DNA from: Rhodomicrobium sp963706665
Lineage (GTDB): Bacteria > Pseudomonadota > Alphaproteobacteria > Rhizobiales > Rhodomicrobiaceae
Direction of reading: 5' to 3'
Assembly (NCBI GenBank): GCA_963706665.1
Contig: CAVPNP010000042.1
Coordinates: forward strand, 62,001-126,000
Length of the DNA: 64,000 nt
The notes under the pieces are model-generated. The model was not told where the DNA came from, did not search any database, and worked only from the letters and a program-made list of their open reading frames with translations. A program made the position numbers and the translations under genes. Positions 55,601 through 63,628 of this stretch are shown in pieces. Each line of letters opens with the position of its first letter. Within the stretch, counting starts at the first letter, position 1.

Positions 55601-56179
55601 TTGCCGGTGCGCCGCTATGAACGCCAAAAGCCCGGCGAATTGATCCATCTCGACACCAAAAAACTTGGCCGGATCGTGAGGGTCGGCCACCGTATCACGG
55701 GCTCACGCCAAGGCCGGGGAAGCCGCGGCGCAGGCTGGGAGGCGCTGCACGTCGCCATCGACGACGCAACACGGCTCGCCTACACCGAGGTGCTGGCGGA
55801 CGAAAAAAAGGAAACGGCTGTCGCCTTCCTTTCAAGATCTTGCGCCTTCTTCAAGGCTAACGGCGTGATCCCAGAGCGCATCATGACCGACAATGGCTCG
55901 GCATATCGAAGCGCCGCCTTCCGCAACGCTTTGTGCCGAGCAGGACTTCGCCACATCCGGACCCGTCCTTACACGCCCCGCACCAATGGAAAAGCCGAAC
56001 GCTTCATCCAGACGAGCTTACGCGAATGGGCCTACGCGGCCCCCTACCAGACCTCGAATGAAAGGGCCAAGGCTATGATCCCATTCATCGACGCTTATAA
56101 CACCCAGCGTCCCCACTCAGCCCTCGCCTTCAAAACTCCATGGCAAAGGCTGAACAACCTTCTTGGAAACGACACCTAG
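55601..56179 (+). pseudogene. IS481-family transposase, N-terminally truncated
   Basis: The DDE catalytic domain is intact: first Asp in GELIHLDTKKLGRI, second in RIMTDNGSAY and the Glu in NGKAERFIQT, with NTQRPHSAL at the end. The DNA-binding helix-turn-helix part of about 110 residues that should precede PVRRYERQKPGELIH is missing, and an in-frame stop lies three codons before it. No terminal inverted repeats are obvious. It lies between operon B and the tRNA-Cys edge of the putative island. Confidence 0.8.
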
Positions 56180-56361
56180 CTGTATGCTCCGAAAGCGTCC
56201 GCGCGCCATGTGGCTGGTAGCTCAGCTACTGCTTGCTATCACCCGCAAAGCCAGATGTGGCGAGCGGGCCACAGTTGGGGATCCCCCGCTGGACCCCCAG
56301 TTCTAGCGGCTTTGTCCGCCAGGGCGGTGTCTCTTAAGGCGCTGATTTTCTGAAGTATTTG

Positions 56362-56435
56362 TGGAGGCCACGCCCGGAATTGAACCGGGGTACACGGTTT
56401 TGCAGACCGTTGCGTCACCACTCCGCCACGTGGCC
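56362..56435 (-). tRNA. tRNA-Cys (anticodon GCA)
   Basis: The minus strand begins GGCCACGTGGCGGAGTGG and ends GGGCGTGGCCTCCA, so the acceptor stem GGCCACG/CGTGGCC pairs in full and CCA is encoded. The D arm, an anticodon loop CTGCAAA (GCA anticodon), a short variable loop and a GGTTCAATTCC T arm are all present. Its 3' 45 bases are copied at 38816-38860, marking it as the likely integration site of the region between them. Confidence 0.95.
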
Positions 56436-56686
56436 AATCCCGCTAATACTCAAGCTCTGTATCTACCATCTGAGCACACATGTTGCAATCCAAGACTGCT
56501 CAAATTGGAGAATTGCGACCGAATTGGACGGGCCTGGCTTGTGATATTTAATTGTCAGGTCTTATTGTAGAGTTTTCGTTCGGAACAAAGTTACCATCGC
56601 CCGTTTTATCTCGCACAGATAAGTATTTCTACAGAAATTAGGCAGGGTTAATAAAGACTAACTGTGTCAAACGAGCGAGTGTTACC

Positions 56687-57343
56687 ATGCGAATAAACAA
56701 CATCTTAACGGCTGCAATTGCGGCATTGGGTCTATGCGCGTTTGCGCCCGGTGCCAATGCTGGTTCGGTTGCACAAACCGGCGCCGCTACTGTGGATAAT
56801 CACACCATTGCCAGTGCTAACAGTACGTTCGAGCTAATCCGTGGGGGAGGCGGTGGAGGTCGCGGAGGCGGCGGATTTGGTGGAGGTGGTCGCGGCTTCG
56901 GCGGAGGCTTCGGTGGTGGGTTCGGCCGTGGTTTCGGCGGGGGAATGGGGGGTATGCGAGCGTTTGGCGGTATGGGCGGCATGCGAGGAATGCGAGCCTT
57001 CGGCGGCGGCGGCCGGGCATTCACCGGGCGCGCCTTTGGGCCACGAATGGGCGGAATTAGCCGTGGCCGGAGAGCCGCGTTCCGTGGTGTTGGGCCTCGG
57101 GGCCGCTTCATCGGCGGACGTGGGCTTGGTCGCCGCGCTTTCGCCGGACGCGGTATTGGCAGAACCCGCGTGATCCATGGACGGCGGTTCCACCGGGTAT
57201 TTCGTGGCGGCCGTTGGATATGGGCGCCGATCGGTGTCTATGCTGGCTGGGATGGCTGGTATGGCGGCAGCTGCTATTGGAATTGCCGTGCTGCCGGATA
57301 TGGTCCAGGCTATTGCAGCGCTTACGCTTTCAACTTCTGCTAA
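56687..57343 (+). CDS. Exported glycine/arginine-rich protein
   Basis: A 218-residue protein with a signal peptide (MRINNILTAAIAALGLCAFAPGANA) and a long Gly/Arg/Phe/Met repeat zone (GGGRGGGGFGGGGRGF..., GGMGGMRAFGG...). Then comes a basic stretch with RRxFRG repeats and a cysteine-containing end (GGSCYWNCRAAGYGPGYC). Low complexity prevents family assignment. A structural or surface-binding role is a guess. A GC-rich hairpin at 57366-57385 follows. Confidence 0.7.
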   Translation: MRINNILTAAIAALGLCAFAPGANAGSVAQTGAATVDNHTIASANSTFELIRGGGGGGRGGGGFGGGGRGFGGGFGGGFGRGFGGGMGGMRAFGGMGGMRGMRAFGGGGRAFTGRAFGPRMGGISRGRRAAFRGVGPRGRFIGGRGLGRRAFAGRGIGRTRVIHGRRFHRVFRGGRWIWAPIGVYAGWDGWYGGSCYWNCRAAGYGPGYCSAYAFNFC

Positions 57344-57365
57344 CCATCACTTGCCGAAGTTTCGA

Positions 57366-57385
57366 GGGGCCGCGCTCGCGGCCCC
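57366..57385 (+). terminator. GC-rich hairpin after the glycine-rich gene
   Basis: GGGGCCGC and GCGGCCCC pair around a four-base loop, 23 bases after the stop. No T tract follows. Confidence 0.45.
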
Positions 57386-57400
57386 ATAGGCGTCGCAGAG

Positions 57401-58175
57401 TTAGTCTTTCGATGGGTAAATCACCGGCGGGAGCGCCTCCCGTTGAAGTTCAGGCGATTTTGCGATGATTTCTTTACCGCGCAGCCACAAGGCCTTGGTT
57501 TCCTGATCGCGTCCTTGTGAGCCCCCACAACCGGGATCAGATGGTAGATAATACGTACGACCAACCGGTTTTCGGGTTCCCCTGCCTTTTCCGCGATCGC
57601 AAGGCCACGCTTCAGGCGGGCCTCTGCCTCTACTTGGCGGCCTTGAAAGAAGTACGCCTGTCCAAGCCAATCGAGGCTAATGGCGACCGAATAGTGATCA
57701 GGACCCAAGCAGCTTCTCGGTCGCAGCAAGACCTCGTATCAAGAACGGTTCAGCAAGATCGCCCTTCCCCTGAGTGAGATACGTATTTCCGAGGTTGTTG
57801 ATGGCTCTAGCCGTCTCCGTATTATTATCTCCTACGCTGCGCACATAGATCGCGAGAGCGCGCTTGAATAGCTCTTCGGCTGCCACGAAACGTTTCTGCG
57901 TGCGATAAAACTGGCCAACATTGTTAAGGCTCCCAGCCAAAATAGGATCGTTGGGCAGGCTTCGCTCGACGGTCGCCAGTGATTGCTTGTAGAGAGCCTC
58001 GGCCTCCGCTGTTTTCCCTTGAGCGGCCAGTGCCGCAGCCTGCTGCTCCTGCTGAAGTGCCTCTGCCACCTCTGTGCTCACCTTTTGGCGGTATCTGGGC
58101 CTGCAGGACATCGGCACCGCCGGCCAGGTAAGCCGCCGCCATTAGGCCGAATAGAGCAGTACGTAAGTTTTTCAT
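57401..58175 (-). pseudogene. Exported TPR protein, multiply frameshifted
   Basis: The signal peptide MKNLRTALFGLMAAAYLAGGADVLQA starts at 58175. The frame then shifts (extra base near 58085) into VSTEVAEALQQEQQAAALAAQGKTAEAEALYKQSLATVERSLPNDP and two further tetratricopeptide repeats. It shifts again near GLAATEKLLG (57711 region) into PDHYSVAISLDWLGQAYFFQGRQVEAEARLKRGLAIAEKAG, and probably once more near 57520 before ALWLRGKEIIAKSPELQREALPPV. The TPR pattern (YRTQKRFVAAEELFKRALAI) is clear. Three shifts make a true pseudogene plausible, though all are single-base. Confidence 0.75.
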
Positions 58176-58339
58176 GATCCCCTCGTTTCATCTGTCGCTC
58201 TATAGAAATAGCCGCAAGCGCAGAGCCGTGCAGTGCTAGCCATCACAGAGTAATCGGGATGCTTCGAAGGGGCGCATCATCCTTGGCGCCCATCTTCGTC
58301 ACCCAAATCAGGGGATCGCAAAGCCGGAGAGACCAGATA

Positions 58340-58359
58340 AGGGGGCCGCTCGGCCCCCT
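58340..58359 (-). terminator. Hairpin after the sorbosone dehydrogenase-like gene
   Basis: Arms AGGGGGCCG and CGGCCCCCT form a near-perfect GC palindrome about 12 bases beyond the minus-strand stop. On that strand TTATCT follows. Confidence 0.5.
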
Positions 58360-58370
58360 CCTAACCTGCG

Positions 58371-59651
58371 TCAGTTGGAAGCGGATTTTTCAGCTTTGCT
58401 GACGCGCCAGATTGCGCCGTTCCAATCGTCGGAGACGAGAATCGAGCCATCCTTCATGACCAGGATGTCGACCGGGCGTCCAACGTAATTGTTGTTTTGC
58501 AGGAAGCCGGTGATGAGCGGATCAAAGGATTTGACCGTACCATCGTCGTTCAATTTCACGACAACGACATCGCCCCCGATCTTAACGGTGCGATTCCAGG
58601 AGCCGTGCCGCGCAAGGATGATCGCATTGCGCACATCTGCCGGAAACATACTTCCGGTATAGAAGCGCATGCCGAGAACGGCAGCATGCGGCCCCATTAG
58701 ACCCATGGGCTTGGTAAACTCATCGCAGGAGTGGCCCCAGCCGAATTCCTGGTCGGTCATGTTGCCCTGGTGACAATATGGAAAGCCGAAATTGTCCTTA
58801 CCCGGATTGGCGATCCTGTTTAATTTGTCTTGTGGGACGTCTTCGGAAAGCCAGTCACGGCTATTTTCGCTAAAGTAAAGCGTATTGCTGCCGGGCTGCC
58901 AATCCATGCCGACGACCTGACGGATACCACGTGCAATAACTTCCACGCCGCTGCCATCCAAATTCATGCGGCGAATCTGAGCGTGTTGATCGTCGGGCAT
59001 GCAGATATTGCAAGGCGCTCCAACTTGGAAATAGAGCTTCTCGTCGGGACCGACACGCAAATACTTCCACCCATGGGGCTCGTCCTTGGGAAGATCCGTA
59101 TAGATAACTGTCGGCTTCGGCGGATTGTCGAGGTGCTCCTCAATGTTCTCGATTTTCGAAATCTGAGAAAGCTCCGCGATGTAAAGCGTACCCTTATGGA
59201 ATGCGATGCCATTTGGGCGGTAGAGGCCGGTTGCGATAACTTTCGTCTCGCGTTTCCCGTCTTTTTCGATGACAGCAGAAACATTATCGAGGAGCCGGCT
59301 TCCGACAAAAATCGTGCCTTTGTCACCGAGCGCGAGCGAGCGAGCATTAGCAATGCCCGACGCGAAGACCTCGATCTTATAGCCATCCGGCACCTTTAGC
59401 TTATCGATCGGCAGCTTGGCGGCAGCCGTAGGAATCGGCGGTGGCGCAACTGGCGCAAGTTTCTTCGCTTCCGCGCTGCCGGGCTGCCCTATCAACGGGC
59501 TTCCAGGTGGCAGCGCCACCGGGGCTTGCGCCGCAGGTGCGGCAGGCGCAGGCTGCTGAGCCCAAAGCGGCAGCGTAGCCGCAGTTGAGGCAAGACCGGC
59601 GAGAAGCGCCGCGACTGCAAAGGTTGAGCGACCGGACCGGCAACGTTTCAT
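58371..59651 (-). CDS. L-sorbosone/glucose dehydrogenase-type beta-propeller protein
   Basis: About 426 residues of the GDH/sorbosone dehydrogenase (PQQ-type) beta-propeller family, exported by a signal peptide (FAVAALLAGLASTAATLPLWA) followed by a Pro/Ala-rich linker. Propeller landmarks are PDGYKIEVFASGIANARSLALGDKGTIFVG, GLYRPNGIAFHKGTLYIAE, LPKDEPHGWKYLRVGPDEKLYF, RGIRQVVGMDWQPGSNTLYFSEN and GRPVDILVMKDGSILVSDDWNG. The CNICMPDD and YCHQGN cysteines recall haem or disulfide sites in some relatives. The start at 59651 follows GGGAGA. It may oxidise a sugar for the downstream sugar-acid dehydratase at 59753, which is transcribed away from it. Confidence 0.82.
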   Translation of the reverse strand: MKRCRSGRSTFAVAALLAGLASTAATLPLWAQQPAPAAPAAQAPVALPPGSPLIGQPGSAEAKKLAPVAPPPIPTAAAKLPIDKLKVPDGYKIEVFASGIANARSLALGDKGTIFVGSRLLDNVSAVIEKDGKRETKVIATGLYRPNGIAFHKGTLYIAELSQISKIENIEEHLDNPPKPTVIYTDLPKDEPHGWKYLRVGPDEKLYFQVGAPCNICMPDDQHAQIRRMNLDGSGVEVIARGIRQVVGMDWQPGSNTLYFSENSRDWLSEDVPQDKLNRIANPGKDNFGFPYCHQGNMTDQEFGWGHSCDEFTKPMGLMGPHAAVLGMRFYTGSMFPADVRNAIILARHGSWNRTVKIGGDVVVVKLNDDGTVKSFDPLITGFLQNNNYVGRPVDILVMKDGSILVSDDWNGAIWRVSKAEKSASN

Positions 59652-59752
59652 AGAGACTTCTCCCAAACTAATTATTGTGGATGCAGCCTAATGCAGCGTG
59701 GTATGCCAAGCAACTAAACTAGAGCATGAGCTTGCATGGGAGGCGAGCAAGG

Positions 59753-61468
59753 ATGACGAAGGGAATGCGAAAAGGCCTGACGAGCTATGGGGATCCGGAT
59801 TTCTCGCTATTCCTGCGCAAGGTGTTCATTAAGGCAGCCGGCTACTCAGATGACGCGCTGGACCGCCCCATTGTAGGAATTACGAACACCGGAAGCGATT
59901 TCAATCCCTGTCACGGCAACAGCGTGGAGCTGATCGAAGCAGTAAAACGCGGTGTCATGCTGAGCGGCGCGCTGCCGATGGTGTTTCCCACGATTTCAGT
60001 TCATGAGTCGTTCTCTCATCCGACAAGCATGTTCCTGCGCAATCTGATGGCGCTTGATACCGAGGAGATGGTCCGCGCGCAGCCGATGGATTCGGTCGTG
60101 CTGATCGGCGGTTGCGACAAAACGGTCCCAGCGCAGCTTATGGCGGCCGCGAGCTTGAACTTGCCCGCGATCCAGCTTGTGACAGGTCCAATGCTGACGG
60201 GACATTATCAGGGCGAAATACTTGGCGCTTGCACCGACTGCCGCCGCCAATGGGGGCGTTTTCGCGCGGGCGAGATTGACGCTCAACAAGTCGAGGAACT
60301 CAGCGGACGGCTGGCTCCGACGCGCGGAACTTGCATGGTCATGGGTACGGCCAGCACGATGGCTTGTATCGCGGAAGCACTTGGCATCGCACTTCCAGGC
60401 AGCGCAACCGCGCCCGCGACCCATGCGGACCGTCTTCGCATAGCAGAAGCGACCGGCAAAACAGCCGCTTCCATGGCCGCGAGCGGTGGACCGCGTCCAA
60501 GCGAGATCATGACCGAGGCTGCTTTTCGCAACGCTCTTATCGTTCTGCAAGCCATCGGCGGCTCGACCAATGGGCTTGTTCACCTGACCGCAATCGCGGG
60601 ACGGCTTGGCATTAAGATCGACCTCGAAGCCTTTGATCAGCTGGGCCGCGAAGTGCCTGTGATCCTCGATCTCAAGCCATCCGGGGAGCATTATATGGAG
60701 CATTTCCACTGGGCTGGCGGTATGCCGCGCCTCCTTGCGGAACTGCGCAATTTCCTAGACGCTGACGCCCTTACCGTTGCTGGCGAGCCGCTCAAAGCAA
60801 GCATCGAACGCGCCGAGGATGTGAGGGGCCAGACAGTAATCCGGCCTTTGAAGTCTCCGCTTAAGAAAACGGGCGGCATGGCGGTTCTGCGCGGCAATCT
60901 TGCTCCAGGCGGCGCTGTGATAAAGCACTCGGCTGCGTCTCCAGATCTGCTTCAGCATGAAGGCAAGGCCGTCGTATTCGATGGCGTGGAGGATATGGCG
61001 CGAAGGATCGACGATCCGTCGCTCGATGTGTCGGCGCATGACATTCTGGTGCTGCGGGGCGCTGGACCAAAAGGCGCGCCGGGGATGCCGGAGGCTGGCT
61101 ATTTGCCAATTCCGAAAAAACTCGCGCAAGCCGGTGTGAAGGACATGGTGCGCATTTCGGACGCGCGCATGAGCGGAACGGCATTCGGCACTATCGTTCT
61201 ACATATTACTCCCGAAGCCGCGATTGGCGGACCTCTGGCGCTGGTGCAAACCGGAGACAAAATCCGGCTCGATGTTCCCGAGCGGCAGTTGGAGCTTTTG
61301 GTGGATGAGGCGGAACTCGAACGGAGGCGAGCGGCATGGGTTGCGCCACCTCCCCCTGCCCTTGCCTCACGCGGCTATGGCGCGCTCTTCTTCCGCAGCG
61401 TTCTCCAGGCCGATCAAGGCTGCGACTTCGATTTTTGCTTGCCAGCGCCGGAGGAAGGCGGGGCGTAA
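59753..61468 (+). CDS. IlvD/Edd-family sugar-acid dehydratase (arabonate/xylonate type)
   Basis: About 571 residues. Iron-sulfur ligand regions NPCHGN, GGCDKT and GTCMVMGTAS are in the expected order, followed by GGSTNGLVHLTAIAGRLG and the ILVLRGAGPKGAPGMPE and SDARMSGTAFGTIVLHITPEAAIGGPLA blocks. Members such as arabonate, xylonate and galactonate dehydratases convert aldonic acids to 2-keto-3-deoxy acids. The C-terminal extension LFFRSVLQADQGCDFDF is typical of the arabonate/xylonate group rather than IlvD. The start at 59753 has GGGAGG at 59738-59743; 59726 is an alternative. The neighbouring dehydrogenase and aldolase fit a sugar-oxidation route. Confidence 0.88.
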   Translation: MTKGMRKGLTSYGDPDFSLFLRKVFIKAAGYSDDALDRPIVGITNTGSDFNPCHGNSVELIEAVKRGVMLSGALPMVFPTISVHESFSHPTSMFLRNLMALDTEEMVRAQPMDSVVLIGGCDKTVPAQLMAAASLNLPAIQLVTGPMLTGHYQGEILGACTDCRRQWGRFRAGEIDAQQVEELSGRLAPTRGTCMVMGTASTMACIAEALGIALPGSATAPATHADRLRIAEATGKTAASMAASGGPRPSEIMTEAAFRNALIVLQAIGGSTNGLVHLTAIAGRLGIKIDLEAFDQLGREVPVILDLKPSGEHYMEHFHWAGGMPRLLAELRNFLDADALTVAGEPLKASIERAEDVRGQTVIRPLKSPLKKTGGMAVLRGNLAPGGAVIKHSAASPDLLQHEGKAVVFDGVEDMARRIDDPSLDVSAHDILVLRGAGPKGAPGMPEAGYLPIPKKLAQAGVKDMVRISDARMSGTAFGTIVLHITPEAAIGGPLALVQTGDKIRLDVPERQLELLVDEAELERRRAAWVAPPPPALASRGYGALFFRSVLQADQGCDFDFCLPAPEEGGA

Positions 61469-61498
61469 GTCTGCTCTCTCCGGCATGCTCGCGCATGT

Positions 61499-61576
61499 CA
61501 TTGCGAGCGCAGAGAAGCAATATAAGTCATTGATATTTCTGTGAATCGCCACGGTGCTGCGCGCCTCGCGATGACT
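61499..61576. repeat. Dispersed palindromic element (second copy)
   Basis: Starts CATTGCGAGCGCAGAGAAGCAAT and ends CTCGCGATGAC, like the element at 30794-30882. Its centre differs. It directly precedes the tandem repeat at 61584. Confidence 0.55.
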
Positions 61577-61583
61577 GCAACGG

Positions 61584-61887
61584 CCCCTCACCCTGTCCCT
61601 CTCCCCAATGGGGCGAGGGAACGCCGTGGCTACCTGCGCGATTTTCTCCCCGTCCCCAACGGGGCGAGGGAACGCTGTGGCTACCTGCGCGATTTTCTCC
61701 CCGTCCCCAACGGGGCGAGGGAACGCTGTGGCTGCTTGCGCGATTTTCTCCCCGTCCCCAACGGGGCGAGGGAACGCTGTGGCTGCTTGCGCGATTTTCT
61801 CCCTCTCCCCAATGGGGCGAGGGAACGCTGTGGCTACCTGCGCGATTTTCTCCCTCTCCCCGCCGTGGAGAGGGTTGGGGTGAGGGG
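61584..61887. repeat. Palindromic GC-rich element (locus 3) with five 51-base tandem units
   Basis: The ends CCCCTCACCCTGTCCCTCTCCCC and GGAGAGGGTTGGGGTGAGGGG are inverted copies, as in loci 1 and 2. Between them, a unit beginning GGGGCGAGGGAACGC recurs at 61610, 61661, 61712, 61763 and 61814 with few changes. Each unit ends with a CCCCGTCCCCAACGGGG-type palindrome. It fills the space between the convergent dehydratase and RraA-family genes. Apparent open frames through it are a by-product of the 51-base period. Confidence 0.85.
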
Positions 61888-61922
61888 CCATTGTTGCGAC
61901 GGCCAGCAAGCTGGCGAAAGCT

Positions 61923-62624
61923 CTAACTCTTCTTCGTCGCCTCGTAGCGCGCGCGGGTCTCCGCATCCGGCGGGTAGAGACCCGGCAGCTTCACGCCTCT
62001 CTCAACCTCGCTTACAACCCAAGCTTCGAAGCGCTCTTGCTCAGGCGCAATCTTCGCAACCTCTTCCACGAGGGCCGCAGGGATAACAACTGCGCCGTCC
62101 TCATCCGCCACGATCACGTCATTTGGAAACACCGCGACACCACCGCAGCCGATGGGCTCCTGCCAGCCCACAAAGGTGAGGCCCGCTACTGAAGGCGGCG
62201 CGGCAGTGCCGGAAGTCCAAAGAGGCAGCTTAGTGGCAAGTACGCCAGCCGCGTCGCGCACAACGCCGTCCGTGATGAGGGCGGCTACGCCCCGCTTTTC
62301 CACACGCGCGCAGAGAATATCGCCGAAGATACCAGCATCTTTCACGCCCATCGCGTCAGCGACAGCAATGACGCCTTCCGGCATCTCCTCAATTGCGGCG
62401 CGGGTCGAGCGCGGGGAAGCCCACGACTCCGGGGTCGCTAAATCCTCGCGCGCAGGGACAAACCGCAGCGTGAATGCCCTGCCGACAACCCGCGTTTGAT
62501 TGGGCCGGAGCGGCATTGGTCCGCGCATCCAGACATTGCGCAGCCCCTTTTTAAGAAGGACGGTCGTAAGTGTGGCTGTTGTTACGCCGCGAAGCGTCTC
62601 GAACAGCGTTGCGTCGTCGGTCAT
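61923..62624 (-). CDS. RraA-family protein
   Basis: About 233 residues. The conserved block VIAVADAMGVKDAGIFGDILCARVEKRGVAALITDGVVRD is the RraA/HMG-aldolase active-site region, in which GDILC and DGVVRD bind a divalent metal and oxyanion in the aldolase members (4-hydroxy-4-methyl-2-oxoglutarate aldolase). The longer form seen here is often found with sugar-acid dehydratase genes. The start at 62624 has GGAGA upstream. Next to an HpcH-type aldolase gene, a role in cleavage or processing of keto-deoxy acids is likely. RNase E inhibition (the original RraA role) is less likely for this branch. Confidence 0.82.
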   Translation of the reverse strand: MTDDATLFETLRGVTTATLTTVLLKKGLRNVWMRGPMPLRPNQTRVVGRAFTLRFVPAREDLATPESWASPRSTRAAIEEMPEGVIAVADAMGVKDAGIFGDILCARVEKRGVAALITDGVVRDAAGVLATKLPLWTSGTAAPPSVAGLTFVGWQEPIGCGGVAVFPNDVIVADEDGAVVIPAALVEEVAKIAPEQERFEAWVVSEVERGVKLPGLYPPDAETRARYEATKKS

Positions 62625-62644
62625 TGAGATCTCCGATTTAAGAA

Positions 62645-63419
62645 TCAAGATGGATTTGCCGTGCGGAACTTAGCTGCGAGCGCATCGGCACCGCGCGCCA
62701 AAATGCCAATATCGCTCCCGACCGCTGTAAACAGGCAGCCCTGCTCGATATACTCGCGAGCCAAGGTCTCGTCGCTGGTAAGGATGCCCGGCGCGCAGCC
62801 GCAGGCGCGAATGCGGCGGATGGCGTCCTCGATCACAGCTACCATGTCAGGGTGCCCTTGCTTGCCAAGATAGCCAAGGGCCGCCGACAGGTCCCCTGGG
62901 CCGATGAACACGCCGTCTATTCCATCAACGGACGCAATAGCCTCCAAATTGTCGAGGCCAAGCTTCGTCTCAACCTGAACGAGGACGCAAAGCTCCTCAT
63001 GCGCACGGATGTGATAGTCCTTAACACGGCCGAAGCGTGAGGCGCGCGAAGCGCCCGCAAAGCCTCTCATGCCGTGGGGAGGATAACGCGTCGCGGCGAC
63101 TGCGCGCTTTGCCTCATCGACCGTTTCGACCATGGGCAACAGCAAAGTTTGGACGCCGGCGTCCAAAAAGCGCTTGATGATGACGGGATCGTTCCAAGGC
63201 GGCCGCACGATCGGATGCGCAAGCCCGCCAGACGCCGCCGCTTGCAGCTGGCTATAAACCATGTGCAGTTCGTTGGGCGCGTGCTCTGTGTCGATGAGCA
63301 CCCAATCGAAACCACGCGCCCGCCAATAGCTCCACCGTAACGTGGCTCGATAGACTCGACCAAATCCCGATCTGCTGGCGCCCGGCTTTGATGGCGCGCT
63401 TGAAGCTATTCACTGGCAT
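62645..63419 (-). pseudogene. HpcH/HpaI-family aldolase, frameshifted
   Basis: Class II pyruvate-dependent aldolase that would cleave a 2-keto-3-deoxy acid. The N-terminal part (start 63419, MPVNSFKRAIKAGRQQIGIWSSLSSHVTVELLAGA) is in one frame. One extra base at about 63314 moves to the second frame, which continues FDWVLIDTEHAPNELHMVYSQLQAA with the metal and catalytic regions VQVETKLGLDNLEAIASVDGIDGVFIGPGDLSAALG. The corrected length, about 257 residues, is normal. It overlaps the RraA-family region closely (20 bases apart) and is probably the upstream gene of that pair. Confidence 0.85.
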
Positions 63420-63628
63420 TTCCACGGCAGCACTCCCCTCCGGCTAGACTAAACGCACCAACTGTAATGAGTTCGAATTCTAAAGTCCAAATTGCATATG
63501 AGGGTCGCGGAATTCTTCCTCGTCAAAAACATTTCCCCATCGCTGCAACCCCTTTTTGCATCGCTGCTTGCATGAGGGTGCTCCGGTTTGCTAACCAAGC
63601 TTAGGGCACGAACAAAAAAGGGGCAGGT

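Noticed and set aside
56239..56421. A short frame sharing residues with one at 38687-38878
   Set aside because: The shared peptide arises from the duplicated tRNA-Cys sequence and not from a coding gene.
56800..57193. Pro-rich and Ala/Thr-rich open frames antisense to the glycine-rich gene
   Set aside because: They are composition shadows of the Gly/Arg repeat on the plus strand, with no start signals or motifs.
61610..61864. A CRISPR array
   Set aside because: The units are contiguous with no spacers between them, the unit is itself palindromic, and no cas genes are present.
61541..62086. A 181-residue open frame through the 51-base tandem units (and its reverse at 61367-61966)
   Set aside because: The frame stays open only because the repeat period is a multiple of three. 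It has no ribosome site, overlaps two real genes, and its protein is the repeat translated.
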